The notes under the pieces are model-generated. The model saw only the letters and a program-made list of their open reading frames with translations. It did no database searches and was not told the origin of the DNA. Shown here one piece after another: positions 57,180 to 64,000 of a stretch of DNA of 64,000 bases. Positions within the stretch are counted from its first letter, which is position 1, and every line of letters begins with the position of its first letter. A program made the position numbers and the translations under genes. This DNA is from Ustilaginoidea virens. Taxonomy: Eukaryota; Ascomycota; Sordariomycetes; Hypocreales; Clavicipitaceae. The stretch spans positions 4,684,501-4,748,500 of the forward strand of contig NC_057320.1 in NCBI RefSeq assembly GCF_000687475.1, given 5' to 3'.

Positions 57180-58919
57180 ATGGCCCCCGTACCGCCGAAT
57201 CCCAGCGCGTCGCAGGATCCACTGGCCAAGAGACTGTCTGCCGCTCTCCCGAAAGACGTCCCCTTTGGCGTCTACCACGTGTCCACGCCGCCCAGGAAGA
57301 CGGACGCCCTCTGCTCCGCCCCGCCAAACCAGCGGCCGGATCGAACATTCTGCGAGAACCACTTCCTAGCCGTAACGGCCACCGTTGCCCCCGAAGCCGG
57401 CTCATCCTCGCAAGACGCGGACCCGGCCGCGACCGAGGCCCGCGCCCATGCCCGGACAAAGGTGGAGGAGGTGGTGGTCCTCGGCCTCGAGATCTTCATA
57501 TACACGACGGCTCACTCCACCACCCTGTTCGTCTCCAAGGCCGACTCGACCGGCTACTTGCGGCGCCCAAGCCTCCCCAGAGGCTCGCACAGCCCCATCC
57601 GGCACGTGTGCGCCACGTTCATCGAGTTCCTGGTCGAGAGCCGCCGGCGCAGAGACGTCCCGCTCGTCATCAGCCTGTTTGCCCGGTCGCAGGGCCAGTA
57701 CCTGTTCCCCGGCAGCGTCAAGCACGGCGGGAAGCATGTGCTCGACGACGGGGGCCTCATAAAGTGGTGGTGTCGCGTGCTCCAACCCCTGATCGAGTCT
57801 GCGTCTGGGTCTCGGGCGGACGCGCCGGGCAAGGCTGCCAGGGGCTACCTGGTCGTGCCGGGCCTCGACGCGCGCGAGACTCGGGCCTTCATCCCCCGCA
57901 GCGCTACGGCCCCGGCGTCGTGGTCCCTCTCCCACCCCCTCGACAAGATTTCGCACTACTCTCGAGAGTTCGATTGGGTGCCGCCGAGGTGCCTCATTCC
58001 CCGGTTTCCCGACGACCCCAAGTCGCGCTTTCGCGACGAGCTGGACGACGAAGCTGGCAGGTCCGGAGCCATGAAACGCACCGGCAGCTGGGGAAACGTG
58101 GATTCGCTGCAGACGTTCTGGGACATGATGGCCTACAGGCAAGAGTGCTCCAGCGGCAGGATGACGGGCTTCATCTGGGTCGTGTTTGATGACGAGCCCG
58201 GCCACGACGAGCAGCCGGGCGGCCAAGACCAAGCCGCCGCCCCGGGGGCCGCGGCTCCCCGCAAGCAAACAACAAACGGGTCTCTGCCCGTCAACCCTCC
58301 CAAGTCCACGCCGCGTAAACTGTTTCCCTCGAGGACGGATCGCGGGGGCGACAAGACCGGACCAGGTGGCAAGAGCAACAAGTCGCGCAGGAAGAGGATC
58401 AAGCTGAGAGGCCCGATCAAGCCGCGGCAGCCCAGGGTGAAGACGGAGCAGCAGAGTCATCTGCTGAGAATCCCCGCCCGCAGCGCCTACTACTACTGGC
58501 CGACCCGAGGGCGCGGGGAACGCATTGTCGACGAGATGACCTACAAGCGGGCGACCGAGCTTATGCTGCACAGCGACTTCTCGACGCTTGACAAAGCAGC
58601 GGGTAGCTCCGCCCGTTGGATCAAGGAAGTAGGCATGGGCAATGACTGGGGCTACACCGTCGTCGGGGAAGGACAGGGCACCATTCCCGGCGACGCAGAT
58701 ACGTCGGGGGCGGTGAACAACCTGACGGGCCTGGTCAAGAGGAAAAGAGCCGATACGGCTGGAGGCGGGGAAGAGGGCGTCAATGTACTCGGCGGTAGTC
58801 TGGTCAAGAGGAAGCCCAAGGATGAGCCCAAGGATGGGCCCCAGCGGGAGCTGGCGGAAAACGGGGCAGCAGTCAGGGTTCTGAGCTCGGGGCTGGTGCG
58901 CAAGAAGCCCAAGGCGTAG
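57180..58919 (+). CDS. rtt109: histone acetyltransferase Rtt109
   Basis: Rtt109 acetylates newly made histone H3 on Lys56 (and N-terminal lysines) together with the chaperones Asf1 and Vps75, in replication-coupled nucleosome assembly and DNA repair. The single exon encodes 579 residues. The KAT11 domain covers about residues 20-330, with IRHVCATFIEFLVESRRRRD, FARSQGQYLFPGS, LIKWWCRVLQPLI, YLVVPGLD and the diagnostic WVPPRCLIPRFPDDPKSRF. After SLQTFWDMMAYRQECSSG follow a low-complexity insert, a basic cluster (KSRRKRIKLRGPIKPRQPR) likely used for nuclear import, and a C-terminal tail with Lys-rich repeats (GLVKRKRAD, SLVKRKPKD, GLVRKKPK). An ATG at 57111 would add 23 residues. Length and order agree with Pezizomycotina homologues. 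Confidence 0.93.
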   Translation: MAPVPPNPSASQDPLAKRLSAALPKDVPFGVYHVSTPPRKTDALCSAPPNQRPDRTFCENHFLAVTATVAPEAGSSSQDADPAATEARAHARTKVEEVVVLGLEIFIYTTAHSTTLFVSKADSTGYLRRPSLPRGSHSPIRHVCATFIEFLVESRRRRDVPLVISLFARSQGQYLFPGSVKHGGKHVLDDGGLIKWWCRVLQPLIESASGSRADAPGKAARGYLVVPGLDARETRAFIPRSATAPASWSLSHPLDKISHYSREFDWVPPRCLIPRFPDDPKSRFRDELDDEAGRSGAMKRTGSWGNVDSLQTFWDMMAYRQECSSGRMTGFIWVVFDDEPGHDEQPGGQDQAAAPGAAAPRKQTTNGSLPVNPPKSTPRKLFPSRTDRGGDKTGPGGKSNKSRRKRIKLRGPIKPRQPRVKTEQQSHLLRIPARSAYYYWPTRGRGERIVDEMTYKRATELMLHSDFSTLDKAAGSSARWIKEVGMGNDWGYTVVGEGQGTIPGDADTSGAVNNLTGLVKRKRADTAGGGEEGVNVLGGSLVKRKPKDEPKDGPQRELAENGAAVRVLSSGLVRKKPKA

Positions 58920-61725
58920 CTGGGACGCGGCGCGTCGCTTGGTCTGGTCAATTGTTGATTTGGCGCGGCTCCGGGCTGCAAGGTGTCTCTGCCAGAAAAA
59001 AAAAAAGCATGCTGGGATGCATATTTCCTGGAATTGACCCTGGGACCGAATTCCCACATCGGGCGGTGAATACTTCCCTCTCGTGTACGGGGTATCCATG
59101 CCGCCTCTACTCCGGACTCGGTGCAGCCGACAAGGCCGGCGCTGGCCGCGGCTTGGCAGAAGCTTCCTGGCCAATCACGCCGACGACCGAGGATCGTCGC
59201 GGTGAACCCCGGCGAGGCTCGGCAAAGTGGGGCTTCGCAGGACGCAGGAGTCCGGCGACGGTGCCCGGGCCCCGCATTCGCACGGGAACCACCGACCGAC
59301 CGCTTTTCGCGCATTTCCGCATGCCCTCGTGCAGAGATGGCCGTGTTCCGGGAACGGCGAGCAGCCGCTACGTTTTGTAGGCCAAGAATCTCGGACTGAG
59401 CCCGAGGAAAGGTGGGAGGTTAGTTCGAAAAGGCTCCGCGTCTCCTTGCACGCAGGGCATGGTGTCGGGCCGTCTCAGGCGCGAACGTCAAAGGTGAGTG
59501 AGGTTTGAATCGTATCCAGCCCCAGATCGAGCGTCGTAGCGCGCCAATTGTGCGTGAATACGAGCCGGGCATTGGGGGCATTGGAACACGTAAACACGCA
59601 GGCTCTCGAATAAATTGACGGTGCAACCTCCCGCTAAGCCTAAAGTAGAACTTATACTTTTGCATATATTTTTTTCTAGTAGCAGCTACGTACCGCATTT
59701 TTTTTCCTTTTACTCTACACGCAATTCTCCATTATTATTATCATTATTAATATATTACCCTCGGGGTGTTTAAATCCAAGCCTGAATAATCCATCTAGAA
59801 CCCTCTAGAATAATAGGAGAGTAAAAACCCGAGCGCCAGGGGGAAGACCTTTCCTGCAACGATAAAAACTATCCAATGCGTTCCCTCTGGAGGGGGGGGA
59901 GCGGGATGCGTTCCGTGCCCGCCACACCACCACGCTTTTTGCCCACGCGATAGTTTTAGAAGCGACTCTTTTTACAATGCACTAATCAGTACCAGGGTAC
60001 GACCGAGGGATGCCTAGGTAGGTAGTTGAATATAAGGCACGCCCGGAGTACCAAGGTACCGGGTGATCATAGGTACTACGTTATTGTGTGCTTATGACAG
60101 GTATTTAAGAGAGAGAAACGGGCAGTCACGGGTCGGAGCCGACGACATGGCATTTATGTGTGCCTCAGTCCCGCGTGCGCGATTTCCATTGTTAGAGCAG
60201 CGCAAAACAAGAAAGGTCACGGCTAGTAGAAAAATGTGCGCAAAGGTACAAGAGCGGGCGGCTGCATCTTCGATTTTCGAGGTTTTGGTGTTTACTTACT
60301 CATATTCACCATGGACAACTGGCATGCCATGATAACAAATCCTTGTTACGGCGAGATCCGGCTCCAATGACATGCAGCTGGCTGATGTGCCTGCCGGCTC
60401 GGCGGGTCCCGCAAATGATGCATGTTTGCAAGCCGTGGGGAGCCGGGGGTTTTGACACGCGCTTTGCAGCGATTCCCATCCGTCGCGAAACCGTTGGTAA
60501 TCGTACCATGGCCTCGCCCGGATTTTGGCGCGATAGCCCTTGCCTCCCCCACCCCTCCCTCGGCTCAGCTGGCAGGGACTGCGTTCAAACCTGTTCGTCG
60601 ACACAAGGAGGACATGGAAGGAATCACAAGACGGGCCATGAAGCCGCCAAGACCCTAACCCATTTGCCCTTATCAAACCTTGTCGGCTAAGCGCCTCAAT
60701 CAAGGGCCAAGACCAAGCCGCACCTCCCAAGTGCCTCATACCCAGCTCCAACAAGCCATCATCATGCCACGTAGGCCTCGGTTATGGGTTTGTTGCAGTG
60801 CCTGCCGACGGCTAGGAGCTCTCCAACCGCCATAATAGGAACCAAGGCCCTGGAATTCCAGAATGCCAGCATACGCCTCGTGGCCCACCCGACCTCGGTT
60901 CGGCCGACGAGGCGTTGAGCCACACACACACACTACATGTTGCCAGCTTGACGACTTCAAGCAGGCTTACTGTCTGGTTGCCGCTAGTCCTTTTCTCCCC
61001 GTCTTTAACCATGTTTCAGACCGTACCGTCGGGTCAAGCCCACTGGACGGAAACCAAGCCTAGACTGCACACAATCGCAAAAGCGGGCGAACTGGAGCTA
61101 ACAAAATACGGTGATTAGTAGATCAGAATAGAAAAAAAAAATTCAAAACACGGGGCGCCGCAACAAGCGACGGATAATGCAGAAAAGCTTTAAACAAAAA
61201 CGCCCCGGTTCTTGGCGCGGAAAAAGCTTAAACCTTCAACTGCTGTGCTTGCTGTGCGGAGTGAATCCTTGCGGTGGGCAGCTTGGAAATAAAACACGTC
61301 ATGCCGTGTTTTGCCATGGACAGCTGTTGAGTCAGGCCCTGGTGGCTGGCGCTCTTGGAACAAGATATAAGAGATGGGCAGGCGCCTTTTAATGCTCGAC
61401 CTTGAAGGGAAAACATCCCCAACCCGGGCCTCTTTTGATTGCTTTCGTTTGGCATCCCCACTTGTAGATGCTCAAGCTAGGTCTTTCCTTGGACAACGGC
61501 TTGAACTTGTCTACTTTGAGGACGCCGACGCTCCTTTCTTTGCTCTGTGACGGCGTACGTGCCTGATTATCCCACACCGTCCGTCCGTCCGTCCGTCCCC
61601 CCTTCCGGCCCCTTCTTCCTTCTTCCTCATTTGTTTTTTTTTTTTCCTTTTTTCGTCGAGAGAATTTTATTTTTTTAAAAAAAAAGGAAAAAAAAAAGGA
61701 GGGAGAGAAAGAAACCTCCCGAAAA
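58920..61725. other. intergenic region, AT-rich in the middle
   Basis: No supported gene. The stretch 59640-60120 is AT-rich. A CCGT tetranucleotide run lies near 61577-61597, with T/A runs at 61630-61700 just before the next start codon. Confidence 0.5.
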
Positions 61726-63566
61726 ATGCGCCCGCTCCAAGCGTTGGCGCTGCTTCTCGCGTCGGCGAGCATGGCATTCGCCAAGCCGGCCAGACCAGCC
61801 AAGCCCTCCCAAACACCCGAACCCGTCTGGTCGCATGACGTTAACACCCACGTATTTGACTGGCGACTACTACCATCCGAGGACACTGAGAAGGCGCTCT
61901 TCAAGCGTAACAAGCCCGACGGCATACACGACGGCGTGCCGGCAACTCGAGTTGCCGTCGACAACAACCGCGGCACCAGGGGCGTCTTCTACCGGGGCAC
62001 AAACGCACCCCCCTCGGTAGTTTTCCAGCAGGGCTTTATCCCAACTGGCAACATCATGGACATCCAGAACCATCTAAGCTACAGAGGCGGCTCGGGCTAC
62101 ATAGCCCTTACTATCCGCACCGCTACGGCCGACACGTACGCGTACGGCCGCACGGGGTCGAGAACGCCAATAGGCTACGTCTACGTCGTCAGGGCGATGG
62201 GCCTAAACGATGGGTACTTTTTCCCGCCCATGTACCCCAATGATCACATCGTCCAGGCGAACCAGGAGTTCGGGCACCCCGGCCCCATAGCCGCCGGGTT
62301 CATCCTAGGCGCCTACGAGCTGAACGGGACGGGCAACCGGCGATGGATCGCCAATCCCAACTACCAGCCACCTCCTAACCCAAACCCTGGCCCTGGCGCT
62401 GGCCCTGGTACTGCTGGTGGCGGTCTCTGCGTCATATCCAGGAAGAGGTCGGATTGCGACCCGTGGAACAACGCCGAAGACACGCCTCTGCGGAGGATCT
62501 GCCCCCGCTTCAAATCGCTCGAGGTGCAGGTGCAGCTCTCCGACGAGTGGTTCGCCGGCACCTGGGATACCATCGGATACGACGTTGGGCCCACGGATCA
62601 CACGCAACACTACGATCTTATGGCTGCGCCTCAAAAGGGCGCCAAGGGCACCTCAAAGGTTGATCTCGTCAAGGTCTTTGGGACTGACACGATTGATATC
62701 CAGCAAGGCCTATACTTGACTCTGACCGTGCAAGGCGTCATGGGAGCGCATCCCAACAACGACCAGTTCAAGATCCAAAGTCTGATACCCCCCTCCTCCC
62801 CCCTCCTTTCTCTTTTTCCTTTGCTTCTTGCCGGTTCTTCATTCCTATTGCTCTGGAAGACTGACTCCTAGGTCGTAGCCATCAGCATCGTCGGCCAATG
62901 CGAGGACGGCAACTATACCGCGGGGACAGAATGGACCCTCAACGAATGGGTCCGGCATCCAGCCAAGGGCGAGGGCACGTTCGCCCCTTACAAGCTGGAG
63001 CGCTTCGGTAAGCAGTACACCAACTATGCTCCCAACATGACGAGCACCTTGTGCCCCGTCATCACTGGCGTCAACTACGACTTCTACGTGGGCTCCGACC
63101 TGTTCGGCGCCGGCACCGACGACAAGGTCGGCTTCTCCATGGGCCTGAACAGTGAGGTTTTCCTCGGCCAAAGTTTCTACCGCAACTACAAGAGTGCGGG
63201 CGACGTCGACATGCGGAAAGTCTTTGGAATGGACAAGGTCCCCTTGGCGAATATAAACGCCCTCCTGTTCTACCAGACGGGAACTGCAAAGGATCAGTGG
63301 AAGATTGGCGGTATGCCCGACCCTTGTATACATATTCATTATGCTTTTGCGATTCTCCCCACCCCCCCCTCCCCCACCCCTTTATCTCCCCAACGTGAAA
63401 CCCAACTGACGTACGTGCAGGCATTACCCTGGAAGCAACATGCGAGAGTGGCCAAAAGTTGCGCATGACAAAATACCAAAAAATTGATGTGTGGTCCGAA
63501 AATCCTGACGGAGCCAACGTGGTTTACGGGGGTGAAGTTGATCCCAGCATGTGGCGTATCTTATAA
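61726..63566 (+). CDS. secreted enterotoxin-A-like ADP-ribosyltransferase
   Basis: Exons 61726-62779, 62879-63310 and 63421-63566 sum to 1632 nt, giving 543 residues. The first donor is GTCTGA (weak) and its acceptor GTCGTAG; an alternative acceptor eight bases earlier breaks the frame. Residues 1-19 are a signal peptide. Residues about 85-200 match the heat-labile enterotoxin A-chain family (PF01375): an Arg in FYRGT (R90), a Ser/Thr strand at 121-129, and a Glu region at 179-181 that reads N-Q-E, so the first Glu of the usual pair is replaced. A Pro-Asn-Gly linker (214-231) separates this from a C-terminal half with no recognised domain. Such genes are multiplied in insect- and nematode-infecting Hypocreales. 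Whether it is active is open. The gene appears intact. Confidence 0.85.
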
Positions 63567-64000
63567 CGTAGGCTGGGGGCTCAGGAGACCCGGGGGCTTT
63601 CCCGCCTTTTTTTCCCTTGCTCCATTTTATTCATGCGTTTCTTGTTTCGTTATTTCGCTGCGTCTTTTGCCATGCTTTTGTTCCCGCTTGGCATTGATTT
63701 GAACTCGTACTTGGATTGAACTCTTGTTTTCAGGACATCGGTTTGGGACAAATGAAAAGCCTTGCATGTCGGACTACTTTATGCATGAATGGACTGTATA
63801 TTCTCTTGACAGCATTCCGTGGCGGCTGCCGCTGCTGATGATGATGCCTGGCCCGGCCGGCTGGGCCTCGCTGTCTGCAACTGTTGTTTGGCATCATCAT
63901 CCTTTTCCACATGACATACGTGACTGTCCACCGCGTGCCTTCGCAAGTCATGCCCCGGGTACGCATCTTCGTACACCAGGCAGTGCACCACGTAATTCGA
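63567..64000. other. 3' flank of the ADP-ribosyltransferase-like gene
   Basis: No gene is supported up to the window end. The stop at 63566 is followed by T-rich DNA (63605-63660) that may hold the 3' untranslated region. Confidence 0.55.

Noticed and set aside
57402..59174. 590-residue open frame on the minus strand
   Set aside because: It lies antisense to RTT109, whose translation has clear family motifs. High GC removes stops from the opposite strand; the minus frame has no domain.

Overview
The window reads as nuclear DNA of a filamentous ascomycete, most likely a Sordariomycete of the order Hypocreales. The signs are genes split by short GT-AG introns (about 48 to 150 nt) with CTRAC-like branch sites, typical fungal families (Zn2Cys6 factors, an Rtt109 acetyltransferase, Dcw1/Dfg5 GH76, a GH10 xylanase, a surface SOD), GC-rich third codon positions in the housekeeping genes, and a secreted enterotoxin-A-like ADP-ribosyltransferase of the kind often seen in insect- or nematode-associated Hypocreales. 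The order is an inference; no rRNA, tRNA or mitochondrial marker was seen. Exon joins were worked out by hand, and every multi-exon model below sums to a whole number of codons.

Layout. 1-822: 3' end of a PAS-domain gene. 1.5-8.0 kb: a compact amine-use group, with an APC-family permease (-) divergent from a flavin amine oxidase (+), which converges on a Zn2Cys6 factor (-). 8-13 kb: no convincing gene. 12.9-15.0 kb: two secreted-protein genes, a small Cys-rich protein with an alternating Asp/hydrophobic core and an unrecognised 238-aa protein with the HAE and PC...C signature of a CDA-fold deaminase. 16.4-18.3 kb: a protein with two F-box-like halves. 18.3-23.4 kb: gene-free DNA, AT-rich in part, with a 50-T run and a 278-bp MITE with TA ends. 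23.4-26.4 kb: GH10 xylanase (+) converging on a GPI-type GH76 wall enzyme (-). 28.6-39.6 kb: a conserved hypothetical protein, a 770-aa Zn2Cys6 factor, a doubtful ORF and a bZIP factor. 40.6-42.2 kb: zinc-dependent medium-chain dehydrogenase (-). 44.8-48.3 kb: a divergent pair, an unknown 434-aa protein (-) and a 495-aa protein with PD-(D/E)xK nuclease motifs and three 28-aa tandem repeats (+), in DNA of lower GC than its surroundings by eye. 52.8-58.9 kb: Cu-only-type extracellular SOD (+), two-RRM RNA-binding protein (-) and RTT109 (+). 61.7-63.6 kb: the secreted ADP-ribosyltransferase-like gene.

How the genes fit together. The permease, oxidase and regulator can be read as a unit for importing and oxidising an amine. 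The xylanase, GH76 enzyme and SOD act at or outside the cell wall. Three loci encode candidate effectors: the 97-aa protein, the deaminase-like protein and the ADP-ribosyltransferase-like protein. The 44.8-48.3 kb pair is the best candidate for an undescribed two-gene unit.

Two features run through the whole window. Long homopolymer or dinucleotide runs sit in many introns and promoters, and hexanucleotide repeats give dipeptide repeats in four of the presumed nuclear proteins.
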